Shown piece by piece: positions 1 through 11,028 of a DNA stretch of 64,000 nucleotides. The notes beneath the pieces were generated by a model. That model did no database searches, had not been told where the DNA came from, and saw only the letters and a program-made list of their open reading frames with translations. The stretch's first letter is position 1. Each line of letters begins with the position of its first letter. This DNA is from Diaporthe sp. PMI_573 (taxonomy: Eukaryota; Ascomycota; Sordariomycetes; Diaporthales; Diaporthaceae): positions 1,116,001 to 1,180,000 of the forward strand of contig JAJTUP010000014.1 in NCBI GenBank assembly GCA_021399435.1, read 5' to 3'. A program made the position numbers and the translations under genes.

Positions 1-343
1 ACTTCGCCGTCGTAGCAGGAATATCTCCGCCGGTCGTAGTCGGCGAGGTGTAATTATCATAACACCGAGCGCCGAGTTTGCACCAGCATGAACCATAGCA
101 CTGCTCACAAAATTCGTCGTCGGACTCGGACGGCGGCGTGAGCTGGAACCAGTCACACGAAGAGCTTTCTCGGCGGCAATAGAGACATTTGGTGGTGCAT
201 TCGGTGAGGTTAAGGGGCGAGTTGCAGCCTTGGTCGCATACGAGACCGCAGGATTTGCAGCTAGGCTCGCAGGATGGCCATTGAGAGCTAGCTGGGTAAA
301 TGAAGAAGGCGAGCGGGAGATATATCCAAGTACGCGAATGCAT
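1..343 (-). CDS. Cys-rich small secreted protein, 3' end outside window
   Basis: Reading from an ATG at 343 toward the window edge gives 114 codons without a stop; the C-terminus lies beyond position 1. The first ~21 residues form a signal peptide (MHSRTWIYLPLAFFIYPASS then Q). The next ~75 residues hold about 14 cysteines, many as C-x2-C or C-x3-C pairs, plus one N-x-T site. This layout fits a disulfide-rich apoplastic protein. I recognise no named family; effector-like is an inference from size, signal peptide and Cys density. No intron is needed in the visible part. The promoter lies in the 2 kb spacer shared with the arabinanase gene, which is transcribed the other way. Confidence 0.6.
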   Translation of the reverse strand, partial: MHSRTWIYLPLAFFIYPASSQWPSCEPSCKSCGLVCDQGCNSPLNLTECTTKCLYCRRESSSCDWFQLTPPSESDDEFCEQCYGSCWCKLGARCYDNYTSPTTTGGDIPATTAK

Positions 344-1576
344 CTTGTAAACAGTGGATATGATTTTCGAAAAATTTGATTTGAAGTCAAGATGGCGCGA
401 AGATTTACCGTCTCGCTCAGTATGCTACTCGATCAATAGGGCCATTCCTCTTTATATGTGCCTCTCGTAGTTTGTGGGCAGACCTTGCTTTTCCCGGCCG
501 GCGGCTAAATGGCCTGGTTCCATGGTCACCAATCATTATAAATGATTTCCCAGCGAGACTCATGCAGCTTGATCCTTCGACTCCGTATATGTGCAGTGGG
601 AATATCGATTGCCTCGTATTCAAATTGTTCCTCGCCAGAGGGGGCACAATGGTTGCATAACAGATGGCCTGATATGCGCCAACAACGCAACTGGTGATTG
701 CAACCCACGCTGTATCACTGGCAATGTCCGGTTAACCGAAGTTTCATACAAGTTCTGTCCTGCTCTCGCAATTTGAGGCCACCGGAGCCCGCTACAGCTT
801 ACTGCTCGAGCCCATTTCTAGCTCTCATCTTTGCCTTTCATTCTCAAGCGCAGCCTTAGTCGCAGCACGTGGGTGCTAGTCGTAAAGTCTGCTGCAAATT
901 TATGGACGTGGATTCGCAACTGATCCGAGATCTATCTCCCTGAGCATTTGGAGACGTTCGTATCTATGCTGCAGCCTCCGAAACTCCTGCTGTCTCTCCC
1001 CCTGACTCTGCCTGTCTCTCTGTGTGTGCTTATTCCCTCTCTGTCCCTAACTATCTGTGGCCCGGCAGTTCTATGGGTGAATTGAGGCCTGAGGCTCTTT
1101 CTAGAATTCCTATCTCACTGAAGCAATTGTTTCGTGTAAGGTCCAGCGAGATTAACATGATACAAATGGAACGTATGTTTTGGGCACTAACCAGAGCTGT
1201 CCCACGCGGCTCTCTTGTAACGATGTCGATCCCAAATTGCTGTAAAGATCTCTGGTGCTCACATTCATGACGCAAACTTTGTGAAGAGTTCCAGACATGT
1301 GGCGTGTAATGAAGAGCGGTCAGATTGTAGTGCAAATATTTACTGCGTAGAAAAAAGATTTTGACCATGAAAATATAGTGGTTCTCTTGCGAGTAATGCC
1401 CAATACTTCCCTCGACTGTCAAAGCCTACAAGTGCTGTAAGGCTAGGTTTCTGGTACTCATCTTGTGGGAAGGTATAATTTCCATGTCATACACATGATT
1501 GCAGGAACACGGCTCACACTCTCGAAAAATGCGAACATGTAATCACAAAGCCTCCTGAGGCTTTATTGTTGTCTAC

Positions 1577-1740
1577 ACAGTTATCCTTCCGGAGGTCATT
1601 CCATAGGAGGTCATTCCATAAATCAGATTTTAGCGTAGGGGATTGGGCAGCAAGGAATGCCTGCGCGGCCCATATGATCAACTATATAGATGCTGTGGCC
1701 GCGTGGCGGACAAGCGAGCAAACCTCGTCATTGAATGATT
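1577..1740 (+). repeat. Degenerate 15-bp repeat relic, copy A
   Basis: About three units of the form GGAGGTCATTCCATA lie at 1590-1620. In the frame of the proposed pentapeptide they read P-stop-E-V-I, the stop being TAG where CAG (Gln) is expected. Downstream, 1683-1730 encodes IDAVAAWRTSEQTSS in one frame. This resembles TDAVAEQRTPEQGSW in copy B, which shows that the two loci share ancestry beyond the short tandem units. Confidence 0.6.
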
Positions 1741-2250
1741 TTGATGCATATAAGAAGTGTTGGGAGGTATTTGGAGATTTCACCGTAGTTGTTTACAATG
1801 CCCATAGTAGACTCACACATTTGTAGCGAAGGGGCCGAAGTCGACCAGTGCTCATTAAGCGCACAGGATCGAAAAATATCTTAGACTGCTTTCCATACAA
1901 TCTCAGGGAGACTTGTGGCTGGGAGTAGTGTTTATAGCACTCTGCATGAAAATGGTAGCCATTGGGGCACTAATGCGGGGAAGTATCCATATACGCGCTC
2001 ACTGCTGAGTTCGGCCCGTGTCGGAGCTCATATTATTAGAAGCGCAATGTATTGCCAAGGTCCTTAAGTAAAGTGATTGTTACCGGGGCACTGGAATTGG
2101 TGCGCGTATACACCAGTCTTGGCTGCCCGTGCTCTATGTGGGTCTACCGGAAGAGTTTAATGACACATGATCACGAGAACTTGGACGGCCGGTGTTATGT
2201 TGTCCGCGTTTTCCCAATACGACTGTAAGCGCGTGCATAGCTTTTCTGCA

Positions 2251-2257
2251 TATAAAA
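2251..2257 (+). promoter_or_regulatory. TATA box of the GH93 gene
   Basis: TATAAAA lies 108 bp upstream of the GH93 start codon in an otherwise mixed-composition stretch. The distance suits a fungal 5' UTR of roughly 70-80 nt. Confidence 0.5.
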
Positions 2258-2358
2258 GCGGTATGTTACAAGGAGAACGGTAACATGCACCACAAGGTTC
2301 CGGGACACATTCTGGGCCAGACTCATCAACAAGGCTGTGCATATTCCAGACGCCCAAG

Positions 2359-3581
2359 ATGCAATTGTTACGGACCGCCTTCCTCGGCTTTGTCAGCCTC
2401 CTGACGCTGCAAGTCACGGCCACGCCAACTCCGTCGATCCAGGAGCGCCAGACAGCGACAATCTCGAACCGAGTTATCTTCTCGCCCCCGACAAATGCTG
2501 GATGGGTTGACCCACGGGTCTTATATGCGCGCGCGGTTCAGTTGAAGTCTGGCGCCCTGATCGCTACTTGGGAGAATTATTCTCCTGAGCCCCCGGCTGT
2601 CTACTTTCCCATCTACAGGTCGACAGACGATGGTTCGACTTGGACAGAAATTGGTCGAGTCCGGGACACCGTCAACGGTTGGGGCTTGCGATACCAACCC
2701 TACTTGTACGAGCTGCCCAGTGCCATCGGACGTTTCCCTGCTGGCACACTCCTCCTGGCTGGCAACAGCATCCCAACAGATCTCAGCAAGACCAAGATCG
2801 ATGTGTATGCCAGCACCGATGGTGGTGTGAACTGGTCTTTCGTCAGCAGTGTGGCTGCTGGAGGTGAAGCACGGCCTAACAACGGCTTGACGCCTGTCTG
2901 GGAACCTCTACTCTTGTAAGTCTTCGACTTTTGTGCAAGAGGTCGCTTCATATCCCAGAGAAGAGGACTAACCATATTGGCAGCGTCTACAACAACCAAT
3001 TGATTTGCTACTACGCCGATCAGCGCGATTCGAGGAATGGACAAAAGCTGTCGCATCAGACCACCACAGACCTGGTCTCTTGGAGTTCCCCGGTAGACGA
3101 CGTCAGGGATGCAAGCAATTACGCAGCCCGGCCGGGAATGCCAGCCATTGTCAAGCTTCCCAACAACAACTACATCTTTGCCTACGAGCTTTGCGGAACC
3201 GATGGCTGCCGTGTCCACTACCGGATCACAAGCAACCCACTCAACGTCGCCGCCGCCGCCGATACCACGCTCAGGTCCACTGCCGGAACGATCCCCGTGA
3301 GCTCGCCGTTCCTGGTCTGGTCCAGCGTCGGTGGGGCCAACGGCACCATCATCCTCAGCGGTGGAAGTCAGTCGCAAATCTTCACGAACAGGGCATTGGG
3401 GGCCTCGAACGCGTGGGTCCAGTACAACACGCCGCAGCCTAACGCGTACTCTCGCGGGCTGGCTGTCTTCCAGAATGATGCAAATAAGCTTGCGATCATT
3501 GGGGGAGGCTGGCTGCCACCCAGCAGTACCAATCAGGTCAGCATCAGTGTCATTGATATTGGAGCTACAATTGGGGCATGA
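2359..3581 (+). CDS. Secreted GH93-type exo-alpha-1,5-L-arabinanase
   Basis: Two exons, 2359-2915 and 2984-3581, joined by a 68-nt intron (GTAAGT...GGCAG) in phase 2, give 384 residues. A signal peptide covers about residues 1-21. The sequence resembles GH93 six-bladed beta-propeller enzymes, which release arabinobiose from the non-reducing end of linear arabinan. Asp-box turns are visible (STDDGSTW near residue 88, STDGGVNW near 152). The splice restores a typical blade segment, FVYNNQLICYYADQRD. Length fits secreted GH93 proteins. The likely role is pectin side-chain breakdown outside the cell, complementing the pectin lyase at 46 kb. Alternative: another member of the BNR/sialidase superfamily; GH93 is the best match by recall. 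Confidence 0.85.
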
Positions 3582-4283
3582 ATGTGATAAGAAGCTTCGG
3601 GGCCAGGAATAAAGATTGCGATAGAGCGACCGAATATGGGCCGATATCACAGGAGCCGCTGCCACAATAGATTCATCTTTCATGGATGCTTGTGCCTTAT
3701 CGTGACCTTGTTGGATCACCCATGATCTCAAAAAGAAGACATTTTCAACCTTCGAAGTACCGTACAATACACTAGCTGTTGCGCACACGGCCATTGAGTG
3801 TCAAGTTGTTAAATCACGTCACCGTATGAAGTGAGTGGATTAATTCGACTGTGGCGAAACGCTTTGATGTAGTCCTGGGGGTAACAAGCCGATTACATAC
3901 CAGATTGTAGTCGCTACATTTATATGGATGTCAGTGCAAGCCCTACGAGGCATCGTCGTCAGCTGGAATGGCATCGCTCCGTATTCCGTGCAATTTGGTG
4001 TCAGCCAGCGGGTGTCCTGCGTTCCTTAGTTAGTGTCGGAGGATGCAAGTCAGCATCCATCCTACGCGCGAGAGTGGCGCAGTTTTGTGACTAGGCTGCG
4101 CTACGTTGAGGAGGCCTCTAGCTTAGGGTGGCTTCAGCCGAGGCAGCCTGTAAGGCACCTGAAAAGTACGCCACACCATCAATCACCATATAAACTTGGC
4201 ATACGAAGCTTGAATCATCTTCCTCCGCACAAGAAACATCCACAAAAAAGGCAATCAAGGGCTCAACATCCATCAAAGCCAAG
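3582..4283. other. Intergenic spacer with promoter of CVNH gene
   Basis: Nothing coding is recognised. A TATA box (TATAAA, 4189-4194) stands 90-95 bp before the CVNH start codon. The rest presumably holds the 3' UTR of the arabinanase and the CVNH promoter. Confidence 0.5.
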
Positions 4284-5246
4284 ATGCAGATACCGTACAA
4301 TCAATATGCCCAACCACAGGACCAGCGCAGTCCATCACCGTATGCGCCGTCCTCCCCTTATCAGCAGCAACAGGGGCATTATGAGGCTCAGGAGCACCCG
4401 TCCTATGGGTCTCCAGGCGGGCCTCCGCCATCGTACAATCAGTATGCGCTGTCAAGCAACCAGGAACCGAGCTACGCTGGACACCAATCACTCTATCCGG
4501 AGTCACAGCAGCCTGCTCAAGGCTATCAATACAGCGCGCCAGCTCAGCAACAGTATGCATCTCCACCACCGAGTCACTCACCGTACCAGCAAGAAGCACC
4601 ACGCCATCCATCAGGCCCACCATCTCAGGGCGGATATGGCGAGGCCGCAAGCTACCTGAACCCGGGCCAACCGGACGGCCCTACAGGGGACCAAGACCGT
4701 GGAGTCATGGGTGCTCTAGCCGGCGGCGCGGCCGGGGCATGGGCGGGCCACAAGGTGAACCACGGGTTCCTCGGTGCCCTGGGCGGCGCCTTCGCCGGAC
4801 ACAAGCTGCAAGACGCCGTCCACGACCACAACAAGCAGAAGAAGGACGAGAAGAAGCAGTCTCACTCGCCCCAGCCATACCAGCACGCACAGCAGCCGCC
4901 ACCGCCTTCTCATTCCCCAAGGCAGCACTACGCGGGCAACTTCTCCGCCACGTCGAGCCAGATGAGCATCGACGGGGACTACGACCTGATCGCCTCGTGC
5001 AGGCGGATGGACGGCAGCCAGAGGTTGACGTCCATCAGTCTGAACAATTGTCTCACGAACACTGATGGCCACTTCCGGTGGGCCAGGGGTGGCGGCTTTG
5101 GTGCGTCGGCCAGGAACGTGCGCCTCGTTGATGGTGGTCGGACATTGGAGGCTGAGCTCAGGAACTGCGGCGGCGGTTGGGTGTGGGACCGGATCGCGCT
5201 GGACGAGAAGATTGAGAACAGAAACGGAGACTTGGTGATGGTTTGA
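4284..5246 (+). CDS. CyanoVirin-N (CVNH) domain protein with Gln/Pro/Tyr-rich head and glycine zipper
   Basis: Uninterrupted frame of 320 residues. Residues 1-130 are low complexity, rich in Q, P, S and Y (repeated SPYQQ and YNQYA-like motifs). Residues 140-175 hold two glycine-zipper stretches (GALAGGAAGAWAGHK, GALGGAFAGHK), a pattern able to insert in or pack on membranes. A basic hinge (KQKKDEKK) follows. Residues 218-320 match the CVNH fold: GNFSATSSQMSI at the start, paired Cys positions (ASCRR, NNCL, RNCGGG) and a GDLVMV end. CVNH domains bind high-mannose glycans in the founding member. There is no signal peptide, so the protein may act on internal membranes or leave by a non-classical route (inference). 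The start follows a good TATA box. Confidence 0.85.
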   Translation: MQIPYNQYAQPQDQRSPSPYAPSSPYQQQQGHYEAQEHPSYGSPGGPPPSYNQYALSSNQEPSYAGHQSLYPESQQPAQGYQYSAPAQQQYASPPPSHSPYQQEAPRHPSGPPSQGGYGEAASYLNPGQPDGPTGDQDRGVMGALAGGAAGAWAGHKVNHGFLGALGGAFAGHKLQDAVHDHNKQKKDEKKQSHSPQPYQHAQQPPPPSHSPRQHYAGNFSATSSQMSIDGDYDLIASCRRMDGSQRLTSISLNNCLTNTDGHFRWARGGGFGASARNVRLVDGGRTLEAELRNCGGGWVWDRIALDEKIENRNGDLVMV

Positions 5247-6726
5247 GAACCATGGATGAATAATTGAATCAAGTCACTGCAACAGTAGTCGAATTTTGTA
5301 AATGACGTTCTTCAGGAGACATGGGATAAGCATAATGGTAGTGTGACTAAGTTAATATCTAAGATACTGCCACAGGGAGGCTTCCTAAGTTGTGGATTTC
5401 AGCCAAGTGGTATCTACCTATTGAGGAAAATTCAAACACTGCTAATACGCATCTCCGTGTATATCACAAGTGAGGATTATCGAATACATTATTACAACAG
5501 TGCCACAACCACATTCAAAAAGAAATACGGAAAACATTATTATGGGGCCCCTGTGGCTTGCTGACCTCCTGTCTGGTGAGTCTATAGGAAGTTACTCAGC
5601 AGAAGATTTTCCCACATGAGGTCTTCACAAGGGAGGCTATTGCATAAGAGGTTGCCCTATAGGATGTTGTTCCATAGGAGGCTGTTACATACCTATGTAA
5701 GAGGTTATCCCATAGGAGATCATCCCACAGGAGGGCAGTAAGCACTACAGATGCTGTGGCGGAGCAACGGACACCTGAGCAAGGCTCGTGGAATAGAACG
5801 GGAAAGCATCAAAGTTGGCGCTTACCATGCTGCATGTCCAGAAAAAGGTTACGCCATGCTTTATCATCAGATGGCAATAAACCGAGATGGCTATCCAGCC
5901 TGATGGAGCAGATCTCGGCCTCGCGCGCTTGATCATCACGCACGTCCGCACGCGTTTGGGTGGAGCGCTGTCCTAGCGAAAATATGTCCAGGTACGCGTT
6001 GTCTTATCAACGCGAAGTAACTTTACACCGCTGTAACTCTAAGGTTGTATTGTGGAAATCCCATGTCAGCCGACCAGTGTAACCTTATCTCCCTCAGTTG
6101 TCCTATCAAGCCGAAGTGCCAAGAATCATGTTTCGAGCTTGTCTATGCGGTACAATGATAGCGTAGCGGCAACGCTGCTCACCTGGCTTTGCTCCACAAT
6201 CCCGCTGCCTTCGGTCGTCTGGCTTGCCCAATACCCGAAGGTGGGAAGCCACCAGCGTCACTGTCTGCTTATTGGCGGCGTCGTGTACCACTCGACTTGC
6301 CTCGGTACCAATCAGCTGCACCGGAAGACCGCTGGAAACCACTAACGAGGTCTACTACGGAGGCATGCGTAGCCCCTGGTCGAGCTGGCGATGCTGGTGA
6401 TTCCCAGGATGGAGACCTTCTTCGACAGAGCAAGGGTCGTGTGAGGGGGAGATGGATCGGAATGGGCATCTATCGGACCTTGATCTGAGACAGACATTAG
6501 CCCACAGCTTGATAGGCCAAGATAAGGCTTATCTTCCACATATTCTCTCTCCTGTTCAAATAAGAGACCCAGCTCGGTGCTTATAGGACTTCGTACATAG
6601 TGCATGGCTCTCTCCATCGTCCCGGCAAGCCCTCTTTCAACCTCATCGGGGTGGCCACAGGCTTGAAGCAATTCTCCTGAATATCCGTGGCGATCGAGCT
6701 TTCCGTGGTAGACCTTACTCTCAAAA
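5247..6726. other. Gene-poor spacer containing repeat relic B
   Basis: Apart from repeat copy B (5544-5790), no coding region or RNA is recognised. Frames on both strands at 6050-6670 reach about 100 codons but have no family resemblance and overlap one another. The last ~150 bases before 6727 act as the permease promoter and leader. Confidence 0.5.
5544..5790 (+). repeat. Degenerate 15-bp repeat relic, copy B
   Basis: The block GGGGCCCCTGTGGCTTGC (5544-5561) opens the element and recurs with one mismatch in copy C. About eleven imperfect 15-nt units follow at 5577-5734, consensus GTTRTTCCAYAGGAG, which reads V-V-P-(Q or stop)-E. The third-from-last base triplet is TAG or TAA in about half of the units. 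A coding-like tail at 5740-5787 reads TDAVAEQRTPEQGSW, matching copy A. Confidence 0.75.
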
Positions 6727-8806
6727 ATGCATTCGTTCGAGAATGGCAGTTCGGAGAAAAAGACTGCCGTTTTGCAGCCCTCGAGCGGCGATGAGGATGT
6801 TCAACCTCCGGCGACTCTCGGGACCGTCACGGAGCTGCACGACCTGACGATCCTGGGCTACAAGCCAGAGCTTCGCCGCAACCGGTCCATGTTCACACTG
6901 CTCTTCCAGTCATTAGCTATTGCAGCAGTCAGTGCCAGCTACGAGTGGCATCGTTTCGCCAGGAACTGCCGCTGACCGGGATAACAGATACCATACGGCT
7001 TTGGCGGACCCCTCATTTCTGCGATTTATGGCGGCGGTGGGTGTGCGCCATCTACAGGCATGTTAGACCCATGCTAACCCTTCAATAGGCCAGCTTCCAA
7101 TGTTTCTCGGTTGGGTGGTCGTCCTTATCGTTGATGAATGTGTGGCATTATCCCTCGGAGAATTCGCGTCCAAATATCCAACCTCTGCCGGGCCTTACTA
7201 CTGGTCGTTCCAGCTGGCAAGCCCCAATGTTCGAACGGTATTGTCGTTCATTACCGGTATGCATCTCTGTCATGTCGTGTGGGATCCCGGTACGTCTTCA
7301 ATGATTCTCTCGCTAACCACTAGGCGACCAGGATGGACTTGGCTGATCGGGAACTGGACGATCACGCTGAGTGTTAACTTCGGTTTCGCATCTTTAATCG
7401 CTGCGACTGTCGCGCTGTACCATCCAGACTGGACTCCAGAGCCATGGCAGCTGCTTCTGATATTTTACGCGATCTGCTTGCTCACCTTTGCCATTGTCGC
7501 TTACGGGAACAGACTGCTCCCCATGGTTGATACCATTTGTGCTGCGTTCACTGCACTTAGCATCCTGATCACCCTCATTTGCCTGTCAGCGAAAGCCTCG
7601 GTCGGTAGACACTCAGCGAGAGACACATTGGTAAGAGAGTTTCGGTTATCCCGAACAGCCCGGACGAGACTGACAAATCGGCAGGGGTATTATGATACGT
7701 CCCTCTCCGGCTGGGGAGGATTTTCATTCTTCATTGGCATACTTCCTGCAGCTTACACGTAAGTCGTCTCCCTGCTATGCGAATCAATTTGGGACAAATG
7801 CTTATAAAGGTTCAGATTCTCGGCTATCGGGATGATCACGTCCATGGCGGAAGAATGCGGTGATCCAACCACGAAGCTGCCAAAGGCCATATCGCTGTGC
7901 GTTCCAGTTGGAGGAATCGCTGGTCTCTTCTTTATCATTCCCATCTGTGCGACTATGCCACCATTGGAAGACATACTGGGCGCCCCGGTGGGGCAGGCCC
8001 TGCCGTACATTTTTGGAGTGGTCATGGGCTCACCCGGCGGCGGGCTGGGTCTCACGTTCCTCATCCTGATCATCACACTGTTCTGTTCAATTTCTATCAC
8101 AGTGGCTGCGTCTAGGTGCACGTGGGCGTTTGCGCGAGATAGAGCCTTGCCTTTGTCGCGGCTCTGGTCCAAAGTTGATACCCGGCACGGAACGCCCATT
8201 TGGGCTCTGACACTGGTGAGCTACCTCACATCCAGGCGCATACAGGAGCAGTGTTCCAACCCTTCTGTTGCCAATATCTTCTAAACGATGCTGCCGACCC
8301 CTTGAACAAGCAATATGAGCTAATCATGGCCGCAACCACAGACTACAGTTGTACAGATGTTGCTTGGACTAATCAACCTCGGGTCATCGTCAGCTTTTCT
8401 GGCCTTCGTCTCTGTCGGGGTGATCTCTCTGGCTGTGTCGTATGGGATCCCCATCGCCATATCACTCTTCCATCGCCGCAGAGACGTTAATGGTGCAAGA
8501 TGGACAATGGGCAGCGCTGTCGGTTGGGTTGTGAACATCATCGCACTTCTATGGATTGCTTTTGAGGTGATTCTGTTCTCAATGCCGACGGTGCTTCCGG
8601 TTACGGAAGTCTCAATGAACTACGCAATCGTGGTTTTCTTCAGTTTCATGGCCATCAGTGCGACGTGGTATGCAATTCATGCCCGGAAAGGTAACTCCAC
8701 TGACCCAGACGCTAAACGTATCTTGATCTGCTTTCCTTCGCTAACTCTATTCTTGCTAGTCTACAAGGGGCCTCCGGAGTCAGATGGGCTGGTTGTTACT
8801 TCTTGA
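6727..8806 (+). CDS. APC-superfamily permease (GABA/choline/amino-acid transporter)
   Basis: Eight exons: 6727-6927, 6988-7036, 7089-7256, 7332-7630, 7685-7758, 7816-8215, 8342-8690, 8760-8806. All junctions keep phase and have GT-AG ends, giving 528 residues. The product has about 12 membrane segments and family signatures of fungal GABA/choline permeases. These include IPYGFGGPLISAIYGGGQLP in TM1-2, the loop GYYDTSLSGWGGF, SAIGMITSMAEECGDP, and the C-terminal VYKGPPESDG. It should import a small amino compound across the plasma membrane by proton symport; the exact substrate cannot be read. Introns are 52-126 nt, the 126-nt one before TTVVQMLLGLINL. It ends 154 bp from the convergent MFS gene. 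Confidence 0.9.
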
Positions 8807-8960
8807 AGTACTCTGCTTCCAAGGCCGGGCCACGGGCCCTGACCACTTCTATGGGGCGGCTTCTACCCGCGGACCAATTCTATCCCAAGTCTCTAGACAG
8901 AACATTTTTATAGCGTCATCTGAAAACATCCTGTAAATAGGTTTGATCCTCAAACGGTTT

Positions 8961-11028
8961 CTAAGATGTGGGCTGCTCATCCTCTTCATCGCCGTCCAGG
9001 TCATCCATGTGCTCTCGAGCCCAAGGGCTCCTTTCCCGGAGAAGTCGGCCGTGTCGACTCCACACGAAAGGTATTGGCACGAGTATCACTGCAAGACCAG
9101 CGAGTAGCGTTCCCGCCCATTGGTAGCCCAATTCAGTGAAGAGGCTATGTGCAAAGAGAGGAAAGCCCGCGCCGAAAAGATTGCGAATAAGTCCAATTCC
9201 AGCTAATGCCGAAGCTGAATAGACCTTGTATGAGTCTTCCGTGTATGTGAATGTCCTGTTCCCAATCAGTGACTGTTACCTCACAGCAAGGGAATTGGTT
9301 GGTTTGGAAATATGAGGACCAGATTTATGCAAAGATTGGGGTCTTACATGAGGATCAGAGTGTAAAAGCTAAAGCCCCATAAAGCCGATGCAAGAACAGG
9401 GAAAATCGGGTGAATATTTGGGCTGGTTGTTAGGGCAAAGAGAAGTAAAGACACCGGGAATACTGTTTCAGAAATGTCAGCAGAGCGGCCTACATATTCC
9501 CTAATTTAAGCTGCAATGGGATGTGGAGACTCACACACGGCAGCAATTTTGGGCAATGTCCCAACTCGCGCCTCCGGGACATTCTTCCCACCGGATTCCT
9601 CAACACGTTTCTGATAGTATTTCTCCTGCCAGATATTCGCAACAGGGCCGAGGCTGATGCCAACGACCAGACCAAGGAAGCACACGCCCACACCAATTGT
9701 GTCGAAGCCATGGCCCTGGCCGAAGACAAGGGCAAATGCAGTGTTGAAAAGGAAGCTCAGGCCGTATAGATACCCATTGTACAGAGCGGCGCACACAATA
9801 ATGAGCTCCGTAGCGAGGAACCTGAACGGCCTGGCGAGTGTGATTACGAAGAGATCCCTGGCGCTCCTCTGCTTCAAGTTCTCCGGGATGTCGATGCTTC
9901 CCTCGCCGCTGTTGAGCTTGCGTTCACGTTCGACTCGCCTAGCTAGAATTATGCTGTGGCGGGTCTCTCCACAGTACATCAGTGAGGCTGTCATGATGAC
10001 CCACAGGCTGCCACAGATGGCAAGCAGGGCCCAGAAGACATCTCGCCAACCTCTGTGGTGGGCCACAAACGACATCATGAAGAATCCAGACGGTGATCCG
10101 CATGTAGCCGCCCAGAGGTACAAAGACATGGCCGGACCAGTATCATGCGGGTGGTAGAGATCTGCAATGGTTCCGCCAAAGTTTGCTGGTCCAAATTAGT
10201 AAGACTGAACGAAGTGTCGTGTCACGTATATCTCGTTCCTTACCAATTGTCACGGAAGCAAAATAGCCTGATAGCAGCCTTACTGGTAGGAACACCGCAA
10301 GACTGGGGGCCAGAGCTGATACAGCAAGAAGGCATAGGTAAACGAGGTAAGAGTAAACGTAGACTGGACGTCTGCCATAGTACTGCGGTATTCGTTCGTT
10401 AGTTGCGAATGGGACCGCATTGATGCTGTGTGTTTTAAACGAACCTCAGAAAGAGGGGCCAATGTCATCTGCTAAATGTTAGTCACCTGCTTCTGCAACT
10501 CAAGCAGTGCATTCTGAAATGGAATTTCTAGATAATACCAAATTGGGGAGTATAACAGGAAAAGACTTATACTGACAGGTCCAAAAGCGAGTCCCAGTAC
10601 GTAAGCGGACAGCCCCAGAGTTCCCATGCCTGAAGGCAGTCCAAAATCCTCAGCAAACTTCTTGCTCGCAGGCGAGAACCCGGAGGCACCCCAGCTGACG
10701 GCTAATTACTGCGTTAGTCCTGCTACAGATCCTAAATTTATGCGTTCTGGGACACTTCAAAGCATGAAAGACGGGGATCCGTAAAAGGAGAAGAATGGCA
10801 CTGACACAAATCGATCAGGAGAATCGGTCCGATCATTAGCCATTTCTTCGACTGCGACCAGTTCCTTGGATCTTCTGGATCCCCGGGAGAGAAATGCACG
10901 ACGGTCGTTTCGTGCTCTTGGCTGTGGCCGTGCAGACTGTTGGCATGGCTGCCATAGTCCCGGCGTTGGCTTGCCGAACCCAGCAGCGGCTGTTGTGCTA
11001 AATGAGCCTGGTGAGCCTGGTCTGCCAT
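8961..11028 (-). CDS. MFS drug:H+ antiporter-1 (DHA1) type exporter
   Basis: Seven exons on the minus strand, in gene order: 11028-10806, 10701-10577, 10468-10445, 10382-10244, 10185-9535, 9462-9348, 9255-8961. They give 523 residues. The third exon is only 24 nt (MTLAPLSE) and is needed to rebuild the conserved loop PMTLAPLSEYYGRRPVYV. Other signatures: HFSPGDPEDPRNWSQSKKW before TM1, SVSWGASGFSPASKKFAEDF, RLLSGYFASVTIANFGGTIAD, and an acidic C-terminus (DDLDGDEEDEQ). DHA1 proteins export drugs, polyamines or fungal metabolites through 12 membrane segments using the proton gradient. Substrate unknown. The exon-2 edges may be off by one base. Confidence 0.88.

Larger units (their letters stand above)
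344..2358. other. Gene-poor spacer with repeat relic A
   Basis: No convincing gene is seen: open frames are short, mutually overlapping and unlike known families. An 18-nt inverted repeat (AAAGCCTC-ct-GAGGCTTT) lies near 1547-1564, directly upstream of repeat relic A. The last 110 bases carry the TATA box of the arabinanase gene. Confidence 0.6.

Noticed and set aside
2700..3794. 364-codon minus-strand frame
   Set aside because: Lies opposite the GH93 exons and has no motif; an antisense coincidence.
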